Shown: positions 45,110 to 54,665 of the stretch, piece by piece | How the letters are laid out: each line of letters starts with the position of its first letter | How positions within the stretch are numbered: position 1 is the stretch's first letter | Source: Athripsodes cinereus | Lineage: Eukaryota > Arthropoda > Insecta > Trichoptera > Leptoceridae | Assembly: GCA_947579605.1 (NCBI GenBank) | Contig: OX388329.1 | Location: forward strand, 29,800,693-29,864,692 | Reading direction: 5' to 3' | DNA: 64,000 nucleotides | The notes under the pieces: generated by a model | The model's database searches: none | What the model was told of the DNA's origin: nothing | The model's input: the letters and a program-made list of their open reading frames with translations, nothing else | Made by a program: the position numbers and the translations under genes

Positions 45110-45560
45110 TCATTTATTTATTTATTTATTCATTCTTTACTGTACATTGATAAAAAACAATTACATAAAAGGTATACATTCAAATTAAATACAATCAATA
45201 TACAGAGGGCGAGTTTATCGCAAAGGCGCGATCTCTTCCAACTAACCCAAAAGTATTAACTTAAAAAAAAAATAAACATATGATGAAAATAAAAAAAAAC
45301 ATACATACACGAGAGACTGCAAAAAAAAAGATACAAACATACATGCATAGAGGGAAAGGAAAAGGGGGAAAAAAGGGGGGGGGGTTAGGAGTGATGGGTT
45401 TCAGGTTTCAGAGGCTGTGTTTGTATGTGTGGAAATCATTTTGGCCTTAACGGCTCGCTTGAAAGACGTCAGACTTTGAGTCAGCCTAAATTTTGAAGGG
45501 AGATTATTTAGAATGGCAATCGTTGCTTGGAATTTAAGTTTCTTCAACTGAAAAATAAAT
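45110..45560 (-). mobile_element. LINE-C 3' end, longer copy
   Basis: The minus strand from about 45545 reads KKLKFQATIAILNNLPSKFR then LTQSLTSFKRAVKAKMI, and ends THTNTASET with a stop. The NNLPSKFR..SLTSFKRAVK block matches the LINE-C C-terminus at 33851-34230. The 3' UTR contains a G/A-rich stretch (GGGGGGGG on plus at 45377-45384) and the AGAGGGCGAGTTTATCGC signature, and ends in a reversed TAAA tail. Confidence 0.7.
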
Positions 45561-46569
45561 GTTATTTATGTCGTAATAAGTTCTTGAAAAAAATGTATAT
45601 TTTGTTGTCGTTTAATTTATATTGAATGCCAACGTTGTTTTTTGTTTGATTTATTCATACAATATATTTTTGTAGACGAAATCAATGAAAGCCTATGAAT
45701 TTATTATTATTTTCATAGGTGTTTATAGCTAACTTGCCATTCTAATGATAAAACATTTAAAAATACTATATTTTTTTAAATTTAATTTTACAAAAATTCA
45801 CGGCATAAGCCTATTACATGTCTTAATACATAATATTATACATATCATCGTTCATATAACAAAATCAACAGAGCAGTTTACCTAAGAAAAATGCGATGAT
45901 GTGCATTAGCAGGATTATCTCTATATATCATTATCGTGGCATTATATTGAATTACGCTTTAATTGAATTCTCTGATTGTGCATGCTGTAGACGCTCTTAA
46001 TTGGGGAACTGGCCAGATCTTATTGTATGTTTGTAATTTATGTATTGTGTTGTCAGTTTTCTGTGAGTGTCTCTATAAAATAAAATAAAAAAAAAAATTT
46101 ACAAATACAACAGTGTTAAATTGTAACATAACAATTTTACATTAAATTTAACAAAAACAAATGACCAAACAGCAAACTAATACTAATACATACTAATTAA
46201 TTGATTACTTTGGTAGGAATTATGTAATTAACACTTAAAGAAAACACAAAATAATCCTAAATCTCTATATCACAGGAATTTTATGTATTCATAAATTAAA
46301 ATCATACCATTTTACCGAGAACTTCGGCCAATATATACATAATATATCGCCCTTAAGGTCATGTTTTGAGTTAAGCTCGGTCTGTAAATTTATATTGCCT
46401 TTAATTCTATTTCTTTTCAAAATATGTAAACTTTTTATTCATAGTAAGTAAAAAAACGATGGGTTTAGTATAAAAACAATTTAGTTATATGGATTTATTC
46501 TTGTTTGTCACCCACATAAGATTTTTTAAGTAAGTACCTAAAAATTGAGTAGATAAATTGAGCCAAAAC
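45561..46569. other. AT-rich sequence with old repeat pieces
   Basis: Contains a family G-like ACGGCATAAGCCTATTACAT (45800), an AAATAAAATAAAAAA LINE-like tail at 46078, and the second copy of repeat H near 46345-46375. Confidence 0.35.
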
Positions 46570-46771
46570 AGTTATTTGAAAATACTCTAAAAAATGCATA
46601 AAAATAAGTTGATAAAAACATTCTACTTAATACAATTTTGTTTTAGAGAGTTCAGAGACAATAAGTGAGTCGTAGTGAAAGGTCGTTCATCATTATTCAT
46701 GACATCATGGAGTCCAAGGCCCGAGCGAATTGGACATTCAAAGGAAACGTGATCTAGAGTATCTACATTAA
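46570..46771 (+). repeat. Repeat I, left half of the interrupted copy
   Basis: GAGAGTTCAGAGACAATAAG and GAGCGAATTGGACATTCAAA match 31310-31450 and 36570-36680. It continues after the nested insertion at 51588 (TAAATTCCCACTCACAGTAT), in register with 31470-31500. Confidence 0.65.
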
Positions 46772-46889
46772 GGCCCGAAATTACAATCAGTAGCTTATCG
46801 TGGAGCTTTGGTGAGGAGGCCTAAAAGTTAAGTCTAGCTTACTGCTCACACGAGAATTTCAATCAATATTCGACTGCAACTTGACTAAC

Positions 46890-47126
46890 TCTTTACTGAC
46901 TGACTCTTTCTGCGTAAGTTTTCGAGTGTCCTGTAAAAGGCAGGTGTTCGAAAAAAATAAGACATTTTACATCTTAAATTCAGCGTTGAGGTTTGCCACC
47001 CATCCTGAATGTCTTGATTTTATACTGGCACGAAGAGGACAGTTTGTATGTTTCTTACATACAGCTGATCTGCTGGCTACCCCACTTGTGGGATATGCCG
47101 TGATGGTATAGTAGTAGTAGTAGTAG
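46890..47126 (+). mobile_element. Family D retroposon with 11-bp target duplication
   Basis: Bounded by ACTTGACTAAC (46879-46889 and 47127-47137). The body starts TCTTTACTGACTGACTC and holds the D signatures GGTTTGCCACCCATCCTGAA, GGCACGAAGAGGACAGTTTG and GATATGCCGTGATGG. It ends in a (TAG)n tail. The duplication and simple tail indicate retroposition. No coding frame is recognised, so D is either a SINE without tRNA head or a LINE 3' end. Confidence 0.7.
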
Positions 47127-47223
47127 ACTTGACTAACCCGCAAATATGGTTAAGTTGGTAGCTCTACTAGTTGTTTTATTGTGATTTTGTCTATGCATTA
47201 ACCTCACATCTGTCTAGGGCATG

Positions 47224-47310
47224 TAATATCGGACGATTTTCAATTCCGATACTGATTTCCGATATTCGAACTCAATATCGGAATTCCGATATTAGTATCG
47301 GAATTACACA
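47224..47310. repeat. hAT left subterminal repeats
   Basis: Variants of ATTCCGATA / TATCGGAAT occur about six times in 85 bp (for example GAATTCCGATATTAGTATCG). Matching repeats lie at the right end. In hAT elements such short subterminal repeats are transposase binding sites; that role here is inferred. Confidence 0.6.
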
Positions 47311-47459
47311 TATTCGTTAGAAAGTGCACATTTTCTTCATACCTTGCACAAATTCGGTAGGTAGGTATATAGGAGAAATGAGTACAACGTAAAAAAATAT
47401 TCGTATTCTTTAATTTGGCACAAAAAATAGTTGTTTACAGATTATTATCCCATACTTAT

Positions 47460-47960
47460 TACTAATTAAACTACCTAACTCAAAATCAAGATTATTAAAA
47501 CTTCTTATGATCCAAAATGTGGAAGCAAAATCAACAACTAAGAACAACAACTCAGAATCAACATTATTAAAACTTCTGATAACCCAAAATGTGGAAGCAA
47601 AATCAACAACTAAGAACAACAACTCAGAATCAACATTATTAAAAATTCTTACAATCCAAAATGTGGAAGCAAAATCAACAACTAAGAACAACAACTCAGA
47701 ATCAACATTATTAAAACTTCTTATAATCCAAAATGTGGAATCAAAATCAACAACTAAGATCAACAACTCAGAATCAACATTATTAAAACTTCTTATATTT
47801 TAAAGTGTGGAAGCAAAATTAACAATTAAGAACCAATATTATTAAAACTTCTTATATTTTAAAGTGTGGAAACAAAATCAACAACTAAGAACAACAATTC
47901 AGAATCAATATCAACAAAAATTTCTTATTTTTTAAAATGTGGAAGCAAAATTAACAACTA
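47460..47960. repeat. 72-bp minisatellite inside the hAT element
   Basis: AATGTGGAAGCAAAATCAAC recurs at 47516, 47588, 47660 and 47732 with exactly 72-bp spacing, then in shorter or diverged units to about 47960. The units are 72 = 3 x 24 bp, which keeps frames open on both strands (for example VDFASTFWIIRSFNNVDSEL on minus). I read this as a by-product, not a protein. It lies between the transposase stop and the left end. Confidence 0.85.
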
Positions 47961-48000
47961 AGAACAACAATTATTAGAAATAAAGAGTAAATAGGAACGT

Positions 48001-48543
48001 TTATTTTTTTAAATCTCGTTTTTCTTGGTAATGTGTTCTCAAGAACAACAAAGCGTCAAGCATTTTGTCGGAGAGTGAACTTCGTATTTTATTGCAGAAA
48101 TATCCGGCCGACGAAAAAACACGCTCACTTTCAACACTAGTAGGCAAAATTGATGAAAGATACTTGTACGCCCGTGTTAGAGATACTCCCCTTTCACCTT
48201 TATTGTCATATATTGCTTTTTCAGTCATTAAAAATACCAAAAGATCTAATTCTTCGGACGGAAGCACTGCCCTCTTCTTTTTTTTGCATTTTTCCATTTC
48301 CTTCTCAAATTCTTGTTGCAGGGTCAGCTTACTCGTTGTAGCGAGAATACTTTCTGTAGCTACGGACTCATCATCTTCATCGGAAGATAATGAAACAGCT
48401 GTTATCGCTGCAGTCTCTTTTTCTCTGACGCCGGGACTGCCAGTAGGTTTTTCGATATAGTTGAGACGTTTCAACAGGCTTGCAATAACATCGCATATTT
48501 CCCCACTTGTGGGTTTCGGAAATACATCGTCTTCTGAAGCACT
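48001..48543 (-). CDS. hAT transposase, C-terminal part after the internal stop
   Basis: Continues the frame of 48544-50058 past one TAA. It contains EEKTAA-like acidic linker sequence (SLSSDEDDESVATES), LQQEFEKEMEKCKKKK, then the hAT dimerisation domain: YKYLSSILPTSVESERVFSS, AGYFCNKIRSSLSDKMLDAL, LFLRTHY. The ESERVFS motif is the strongly conserved signature of this domain, which also supplies late catalytic-core residues. The first methionine in this stretch is at 48472-48474, but no independent promoter is apparent, so this is the tail of a broken gene. It ends at 48001. Confidence 0.8.
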   Translation of the reverse strand, partial: SASEDDVFPKPTSGEICDVIASLLKRLNYIEKPTGSPGVREKETAAITAVSLSSDEDDESVATESILATTSKLTLQQEFEKEMEKCKKKKRAVLPSEELDLLVFLMTEKAIYDNKGERGVSLTRAYKYLSSILPTSVESERVFSSAGYFCNKIRSSLSDKMLDALLFLRTHYQEKRDLKK

Positions 48544-50058
48544 TTAGAAGCTTTCGGAATCATGAAGGTAGTGTAATACTCCAGCTATTAATAGTCGTCT
48601 TTCTTTTATTCGACTTCGTAAGTTTGCAGCGAGACTTGAACTGAGATGCGTATTTTGCTGGTCAAGTTTATTCAGCATAAATTTCAATGCTGTGTCTGCC
48701 GTATACAGTGTGGCATCGCGTCGGCAAATAGACAATACAGTCATTTTTACCACTTCCAAACTACGATGGATATCGGTTAATGTCCGAATTTCCACATCTG
48801 TGAAGGATATGTCTGATTTAATGTCAATCAGAAGTTTGAAGATGCAGTCCTTCATTTTTAGGAACGATCCTATCATATCATTCATGCTGGACCATCTTGT
48901 TCGACAGTCTAACTGCAACTGGATGTTTTCCCCAAACTCTTTCCTAACGTAAGCTCTCAAGGCATCGGCTTTGAGAGGTGACTTTTTGATTGATCTTACC
49001 AGGCATCGTACTTTTCCAATCACCTCTTTGTATTTTCTTGGATCAGTTGTCCGAACTCTTGAGCTTTCTACTTCGAAGCCATCACACTCTGTTAACCAAT
49101 CATTATCAACGTCGCTTTCTGAGTCTGAGCGATTTGTGGATTCCATTTCATGCTGGAGGGAGGGCTCGAGTTGGGCGTCGGCAGTAGTCGTTGTCTTATA
49201 CAAGGTATCAATCACAGCAAGCTGAACACCGTGGGCGAGGCAGAGTTGATGGTGGGCGGGGATATATGAACCCATTTTTTTCATTACACTGGCGCCATCG
49301 GTTGTATGACTAATAATATCTTCTTCAAGGACGATATTAAACTTGGCAAGGTGCTCGCGTATAATGGACAGAGCTGCTGCAGCTGGCATTGACCCCGTTA
49401 TTTTGACAAGTCCAAGATTCTTGAATTCGAAACCTCCAAAAGCTCTGCAATGAAGGTTTATGTTCATATATCTCCTGTTTCGAAGAGAGGTCCACTCGTC
49501 GAGAGTCATTGTAAATCTTTCTCCATTTCCCTTCATGAGCTTTATGGTTTTAATTGTTTCACATTTGACTTGTTCGGCATGTTCAAGAACCATTTTCGCA
49601 ATAGTATTTGGCGTTTTCGGTAAGTCGTATCCACTTTTTTTGAAGAGCTGCCGAAGATCTTGACTTTCAGAAAAGAATCTGAAACTTGCACCATTTAAGG
49701 CGGTCATTCGAGTAACAACAACCTCCAGCGATTCTGAAGACTTGAAGTATTCAGTCATTAGTTTCCGTTTCTTGAGCTTTGTCGTCTGCTCTTGTGATGA
49801 TGATGTGCTCGAAGTACTCTCCGATGAAGCAGGTCCAACTGCAGTGATTTTTGAGTGCACAGTTCGTAAATGTGTATGCAAGCCAGTAGTAGACCCCCCG
49901 GTAGTTTTTAGTTTTTTTAAACATATCTTGCACTCAGCGGTTTGGCCATCATCCGATCGACGAAAATGATCCCATACATTTGATGAGCGTTTGCTGAGAA
50001 ATTCTGAGTACGTGTCTTTCTTTTTTGATGAAGCCCTGCAAAGAATTTTTTTATACAA
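48544..50058 (-). CDS. hAT transposase, N-terminal and central part (BED finger)
   Basis: 504 residues from the first ATG. It has a BED zinc finger (VWDHF at 28-32; ligands C43, C46, H63, H68), a serine-rich linker, then an RNase H-like core: TLDEWTSLRN with Asp187 and TTDGAS with Asp254 as the likely first two catalytic acids, CLAHGVQLAV (about 273-282), an acidic insertion (about 293-330) and DCRTRWSSM. It cuts the element out at its ends and pastes it with 8-bp duplications. TTCTTTGCAG lies within the first codons (about 50035-50045 on minus), a plausible splice acceptor, so the real start may be an upstream exon. It ends at a TAA (48544-48546), after which the same frame continues through the dimerisation domain. 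Confidence 0.85.
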   Translation of the reverse strand: MYKKILCRASSKKKDTYSEFLSKRSSNVWDHFRRSDDGQTAECKICLKKLKTTGGSTTGLHTHLRTVHSKITAVGPASSESTSSTSSSQEQTTKLKKRKLMTEYFKSSESLEVVVTRMTALNGASFRFFSESQDLRQLFKKSGYDLPKTPNTIAKMVLEHAEQVKCETIKTIKLMKGNGERFTMTLDEWTSLRNRRYMNINLHCRAFGGFEFKNLGLVKITGSMPAAAALSIIREHLAKFNIVLEEDIISHTTDGASVMKKMGSYIPAHHQLCLAHGVQLAVIDTLYKTTTTADAQLEPSLQHEMESTNRSDSESDVDNDWLTECDGFEVESSRVRTTDPRKYKEVIGKVRCLVRSIKKSPLKADALRAYVRKEFGENIQLQLDCRTRWSSMNDMIGSFLKMKDCIFKLLIDIKSDISFTDVEIRTLTDIHRSLEVVKMTVLSICRRDATLYTADTALKFMLNKLDQQNTHLSSSLAANLRSRIKERRLLIAGVLHYLHDSESF

Positions 50059-50433
50059 ATATATAAACTTAGACTAGCAGGTTTAATGCGTAGGTAAAAT
50101 TTTATTAGTAATAATAAATCGCCAATCTGTGCTACATTACAACAATACTAGACTCCACGCGCGACTTTATTCGCATGGAAATTCGATAAAATCCATGTTC
50201 TAGTCTTTTCCCGCGGGAATTTCTGGATGAATAATATCGACGTTAAAAAGTAAAAACCTTATCAAAATACGTTTAATAGTTCCTGTGTGATGTAATAATT
50301 ACCCTACTGTTTACAATTTTCACATAATGAAAATGGAGAAACCATCTTTTTACGGTCCAATCCAAAGTAGTATCCTAAAAGTCGACGAACGAAAGAATCA
50401 TATTGACTACATTACAACAATAAAGTGTACACT

Positions 50434-50575
50434 TAAGCCAGCCATAAGCCAATTCGTAAGCGTTGGGCCGCCTTCCTCCTAATTCCGATTTAAATTTGCG
50501 CAATGTTGATACATTGTGCAATTATGGTCTCCGATTGAGATTTTTCAGATTGGTTAAATCATTTTGACGTTTTTT
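50434..50575. repeat. Segment shared with 19110-19260
   Basis: CCAATTCGTAAGCGTTGGG and about 110 bp beyond align between the two places. It lies in the upstream (promoter-side) part of the hAT element, so either the 19110 copy is a hAT fragment or both carry the same older repeat. Confidence 0.45.
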
Positions 50576-51049
50576 TTGTTTTATTTTGAAATAGCACATG
50601 TACGATACACATTTTAAATACAATTCTGTAAATAATTATAAAATCATCTAAATACAGATATTTATACTGAATTAGAAAACAGATAATAAAATGTACTCAC
50701 ATCTTTTAAAGCAACGTTGCACGTACCTACATTAACCACTTAAAACACAAACACGTCTTATCATACACAGTTCACGAGCGTGACTGATGAACGAATAGAA
50801 CGAGATGGAATGATCGTTCTATCTCTCTTATAGTAGCAGAAGAAATCCGAACTGTCACTTAGATATTAATTTTTGCCTGGGTCCATGATTTTTGCTTCTA
50901 TTGACACTTCATCGGAAATCTTCGGTAACTTATAGATGAGATAGAATCATTTTCAAACAGGTGAGTTCGTGTGTCCGAGTAAGCGAGACGAACACACACA
51001 CTACGCAAAGAGCTAAAATATACATCTTTTTAAACTTGAGTAGATTTTT

Positions 51050-51155
51050 TTCTGATTCCGATGTTACGATATTGGATCACTCAGTATCGGAATTGTAATA
51101 TCGGATCTAGCGGTCCGAGATTCCGATATTGCGAGATTCCGAGATTCCGAGATTC
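51050..51155. repeat. hAT right subterminal repeats
   Basis: CGATATTGGATCACTCAGTA, TATCGGAATTG, and a triple GAGATTCC run (51134-51155). They mirror the left-end ATATCGGAATT repeats. Confidence 0.55.
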
Positions 51156-51587
51156 ATGCCCTACATCTGTCATGTTAACGGGGACGCGCGCCATTTTTCG
51201 TGTTGTTGTTTTGATTTCGTTCACGCTCTTGGATTTTTTCGTTACCGACGAAACAGGATCAGTAAGGAAAAAATTCAAATAGAAGCGCAAATGAAACATC
51301 CTAAGCAACAACAAACAAAAAGCGTAATGATGGCGCGGACATATGACATTAATGTCAGTTTGTTCTTATTGTAACTAGTGGCGCCTCCTGGTGATGAAAA
51401 AATTAACTGAGTTTAAGCGAGCTTAACGTTGTTGAGGACACCCCTGGGTATTCCTTAACTTAAGGAGTAGATTAAGCCACAAATTCGTGCTAAGGAGACA
51501 TTGTAATTCGCGTTATTTTGGTAAGCGAAGCTTTATGTGTTCCTTAAGGTTAAGGAGGATCTTAAGCCTGCATTGTAATTTTGGGCC

Positions 51588-51690
51588 TAAATTCCCACTC
51601 ACAGTATTCGCTATTGGTAATATAATACCTGTGAAAGTAAGTAGCCAAAATACAGTGATCTAGCGCATTCTACAAATTATTGAATAACTC
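51588..51690 (+). repeat. Repeat I, right half of the interrupted copy
   Basis: TAAATTCCCACTCACAGTAT then TCGCTATTGGTAATATAATA and ACAGTGATCTAG continue repeat I exactly where 46771 stops. Confidence 0.65.
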
Positions 51691-51769
51691 ATTGACAATT
51701 CATGAATTTATGTGTCTATATTTATACGAGTATATTGTTGTGTCTTGACTTTTCAATATTTTTTAATGT

Positions 51770-52090
51770 TGTGTTTATTACGCTCTTTCTATTGTATTAA
51801 TGTTTTCCTTTTAATTGTATTATTGTAATGTTGATGAATCCAAGTGTCCTGTAAAGCAGTGATTCCCAAACTATGGTACGCGTACCACAAGTGGTACGCG
51901 ACAATTATTCAGGTGGTACGTAAGCAGCCATGGCCATAGGACATACACAGTAAATAATTAGATAAAACGTTTTTAAATTCAGTTCAGTGGTACGCTACTG
52001 ATTTATTATTTCGTGTGTGGTACACGAAATTAAAAGTTTGGGAACCACTGCTGTAAAGGATCTACGGGAGATGTTTAAGAATAAAGATAT
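51770..52090 (+). mobile_element. LINE-J-type 3' UTR fragment, interrupted by a MITE
   Basis: TATTGTAATGTTGATGAATC then CAAGTGTCCTGTAAAG resembles the LINE-J 3' UTR (40020-40045 in reverse). It resumes after the MITE at 52051 with GGATCTACGGGAGATG. Confidence 0.4.
51857..52050. mobile_element. hAT-type MITE, 194 bp
   Basis: Ends are CAGTGATTCCCAAACT and, as reverse complement, CAGTGGTTCCCAAACT. This is the CAGTG..TCCCAAACT form typical of hAT MITEs. The 8-bp duplication CTGTAAAG (51849-51856 and 52051-52058) is perfect. The interior repeats TGGTACGC four or so times. No coding capacity. It is a different subfamily from the TAGGGCATG element, so a different hAT transposase probably moved it. 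Confidence 0.9.
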
Positions 52091-52739
52091 CTGCAAAGAT
52101 ATTCTCGTTTTTAAAATAATATATTTATCATGATTAAGTTTGAATAAGTACTCAAAAACCAATAAAAACCTTAACATACAATATAAACAGTACTAAAATA
52201 AAATGTAATGTCTTACAATTGCTGTTCTAACAAATGGTTGATGGATTAAAAAACTCTTTATGGTTCTTTGTTCTCAGAAAGCATTTCGCTTCTATATTAG
52301 TGTTCCAATATTTATTTGTTTGTTTTCTTTTTCACTAATCTAATTAGATCTGACGTATACGATCACGTATTTTCTAAATGTACGTATTATGTACGTAGAT
52401 AAAGTAATTTTCTTAATAAGGTTTGTATGTTTACGTTCTACGGCGTATGTTTGTCTATACGGTATTCATATTCGCCGTAAGATTGTTGAATAAGCTAGTT
52501 AACCAAATGACTAGGCAGTTGGCTAATGCCAGTATTCAACTGAATGACTAACAGAGGTGCAGCCTAATTTTTTAACGCAACCATTAACAATTCTAACGTT
52601 ACAGTGTCAAATGAATGAACTTAATTTCGACTCTCAGGCAAGCTTTGATCAGACAGAAGGTAGAATTTTTTGCTCGTCATTACGATTTAAAGAAACGGCT
52701 AGGCTATCAATAAAAAAATGCCAACATTTTTACATAGTA
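52059..52739. other. Unassigned sequence
   Basis: No gene seen. Confidence 0.35.
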
Positions 52740-53365
52740 TACAAACAACTGTCGCAGAAAAAATAAGTATATATACAGAACTAGCAGGAGAAATAAAAAG
52801 TATTTGGCATTCTAGGTCCATTTATATAATACCTTTAGTCATTCATGTCAGCTACAGGGGTAACTCCGAAATCTTTAATAAATAATTTACAAAAATTAGA
52901 TTTACCGGTTAATTTGTACATTAAAATTCAAAAATCTATTAGATATAATAAACACTTGTCATATTGCAAAAAAGTTTTTGAACACAGATATTTCAGGCAC
53001 AATGCTGGTATTTTGAACCCGCGTTCTGAGCCTAATCCTTTGATTTATTTATTTATTTATTTAAAATCTTACACGGCGTGAGCCTTTTACATGTTAACAA
53101 AAAAAAGTATGACAGACAACAACAACAACAACAACAAAAAAACAATCATACACAATCACACAGGTACATTGCAAACTCATAAGTCAAGATCAAAATAATA
53201 ATAGAATAATAAGAATTAACAAAAATAGATATCCTGTATATCTGGATAGGTAAATTTCTCCCGGCATTAGACTGTTAAGTTTTTGTGTGACCATGACTGA
53301 TCATATGGATACTTATCTGGTTGTATAATGCTGAGAAGTGTGGATGGCAATTCTGCCGCTGCGTA
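52740..53365 (+). mobile_element. LINE-B tail, copy 3, split by a family G insertion
   Basis: Starts TATACAAACAACTGTCGCAG and encodes TVAEKISIYTELAGEIKSIW, then IYIIPLV. After a 4-bp duplication (CATT) it reads MSATGVTPKSLINNLQKLDL, PVNLYIKIQKSI and KKVFEHRYFRHNAG. The family is interrupted at 53045 and resumes at 53228 (ATATCCTGTATATCTGG). It is the least damaged LINE-B copy. The TELA..IKSIW...VMSATGVTPKSL pattern is common at the C-terminus of insect LINE ORF2. Confidence 0.7.
53045..53227 (-). mobile_element. Family G insertion inside LINE-B
   Basis: Defined by comparison with the two uninterrupted LINE-B copies. It begins TTATTTATTTATTTATTT, holds ACGGCGTGAGCCTTTTACAT and an (AAC)n run, and ends AACAAAAATA. 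Only a 3-bp GAT is repeated at the junctions, so the insertion mechanism is unclear. Related pieces: 13085, 15160, 45800. Confidence 0.65.
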
Positions 53366-54116
53366 AAAATAAATGAATTTAAGAAATTATTTGATATGAC
53401 TCATTTATGTAAATTTATTACTTTGCCTTCCACTCAAAAAAAAATAGGTACTGATTCAATGAATACGTAAAATCTTGGTACAATCTTATGTTTGTTATAA
53501 ATTACCAAACTTTTTTCATCGATCTAAAACAAAAGCACCTGGCGACACTTTGCTTTATCCAACTATTATACTGTATTTTAAAGCAACCGCCTGTCATCTA
53601 CATATTTCAAAGACTTTTGGTTTAAATATAGTATGTACAGGCGATATTAAATCCACGAAAAAAGCAATAACTCACACAAAATCTTAATAAAAAATTCTCC
53701 CAGTCGTAAATTATCATTAGAAGCGTTCAATTTCAAAAGTCCTTTTCAGGCTTTATTATTTTTAAAGCTTTAGAATATCAATTCACATTTTATCCTCCAT
53801 ATAATAATAGAGAGAGAACGCCGTTCTGCTTTCATACTTTTATCACTAAAATGCACATTAGACTTCGTATATTGTGTTCCATAAATCTTCTGTTTTCATT
53901 CACAAATCATAATGCATTGTAATATTTTACGAAACTATTTTTTGATTTATAAAATTACTATTACTATACTATCATAGCATATCCTTTGAGTGGGAAATTC
54001 AGTGAACCAACTACAAATAATAAACATACAGAATGTCCCCTCTGAATCAGGATATGTGACACCCCTTATCACTGAATTGCGTGTTAATTTAACATATATG
54101 AAACTTGGGCTTACAA
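53366..54116. other. Unassigned sequence
   Basis: No feature recognised. Confidence 0.35.
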
Positions 54117-54172
54117 AAGACAACGTCACCTTGCCCTGTACTGGACTCTACTAAATAGGGTGACGTTGTCTT
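54117..54172. repeat. Perfect 14-bp inverted repeat
   Basis: AAGACAACGTCACC (54117-54130) and its exact complement (54159-54172) enclose 28 nt. It could be a tiny MITE, but no clear target duplication is seen. Confidence 0.65.
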
Positions 54173-54244
54173 ATTTGTATCAAGTAGATATTTGCAACTA
54201 CAATACTTCAACGCGTATTAAACCATAGGTAAGTAATAATAAAA

Positions 54245-54665
54245 CTTTTAAGGGCGAAAGTAGAATAAATTCAATGGCGATGAGATCGCTGACAAGAATG
54301 GTTAGTAAAACATTGAGTAAAATATCCTCAGGTTTGCTTGAGGATATTAGAACAATGAGCGGATGCAAGAGGAGTGTTGTGAATAGAATTCGTGTCAATA
54401 AGTTACCGCCTTTATATTTCTCACAGTTAGACATAAACTTTTGTTTTTTCTTGTTCAGTTCTCTTTAAAATATATATTGACGAAAGTACTCGAGGATTCA
54501 AATAAATTAAAGAGAAAAATTAACTGTGTTTTGTAATGAAAATAAATACTATCATCAAATAAGTTACGATGGTTTGAACAAGTGCAGTGAAAAGATGATA
54601 AAAAGATAACGAAGAGGATGTATTTGTTTGAAAGACGGGGTGTGAGAAAGTGCGGAAGTGCGAGT
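54245..54665 (+). mobile_element. LINE-A fragment split by a foldback retroposon
   Basis: The first half (54250-54406) reads NSMAMRSLTRMVSKTLS, EDIRTMSGCKRSVVNRIRVN and KL. The reading resumes at 54568 with the RWFEQVQ-equivalent (GATGGTTTGAACAAGTG), then KRMYLFERRGVRKCGS. The interruption is the 151-bp element at 54407-54557. Confidence 0.65.
54407..54557 (+). mobile_element. Hammerhead-type retroposon inserted in LINE-A
   Basis: Bounded by a perfect 10-bp duplication AATAAGTTAC (54397-54406 and 54558-54567) inside a LINE whose uninterrupted sequence is known from 8067-8546. It keeps GAC, GAAA (about 54482-54485), self-complementary GTAC and TC, then GAGGATTCAAATAAATTAAA. The CTGANGA strand and stem II are not recognisable. 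CTCTTTAA and TTAAAGAG can still pair as a stem I. Confidence 0.6.

Larger units (their letters stand above)
47215..51163. mobile_element. hAT DNA transposon, near-complete
   Basis: 3949 bp. It begins TAGGGCATGTAATATCGG and ends CATGCCCTA, with 9-bp perfect terminal repeats extending imperfectly into TC(G)GA-rich sequence. The flanking 8-bp duplication CATCTGTC (47207-47214 and 51164-51171) is perfect and of the length hAT transposases make. It contains a BED-finger hAT transposase on the minus strand (48001-50058), interrupted by a single stop codon. It also has a 72-bp minisatellite and ATATCGGAATT-type subterminal repeats. It sits inside the PIF/Harbinger-like MITE. Confidence 0.9.
46772..51587. 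mobile_element. PIF/Harbinger-like MITE holding two nested insertions
   Basis: Terminal inverted repeats are GGCCCGAAATTACAAT (46772-46787) and, as reverse complement, GGCCCAAAATTACAAT (51572-51587): 15 of 16 match. The 3-bp duplication is TAA (46769-46771 and 51588-51590). TWA duplications with GC-starting ends are typical of PIF/Harbinger elements. The empty site is seen in repeat I at 31455. Removing the hAT (3949 bp plus 8) and the family D insertion (237 bp plus 11) leaves about 611 bp and no transposase, so it is a non-autonomous MITE. Confidence 0.75.

Noticed and set aside
47410..47803. Open frames of about 100-118 residues on both strands
   Set aside because: They are produced by the 72-bp minisatellite, whose unit is a multiple of three, and match no family.
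48065..49969. Several plus-strand frames opposite the hAT transposase
   Set aside because: Shadows of the minus-strand gene, which has clear domains and motif order.
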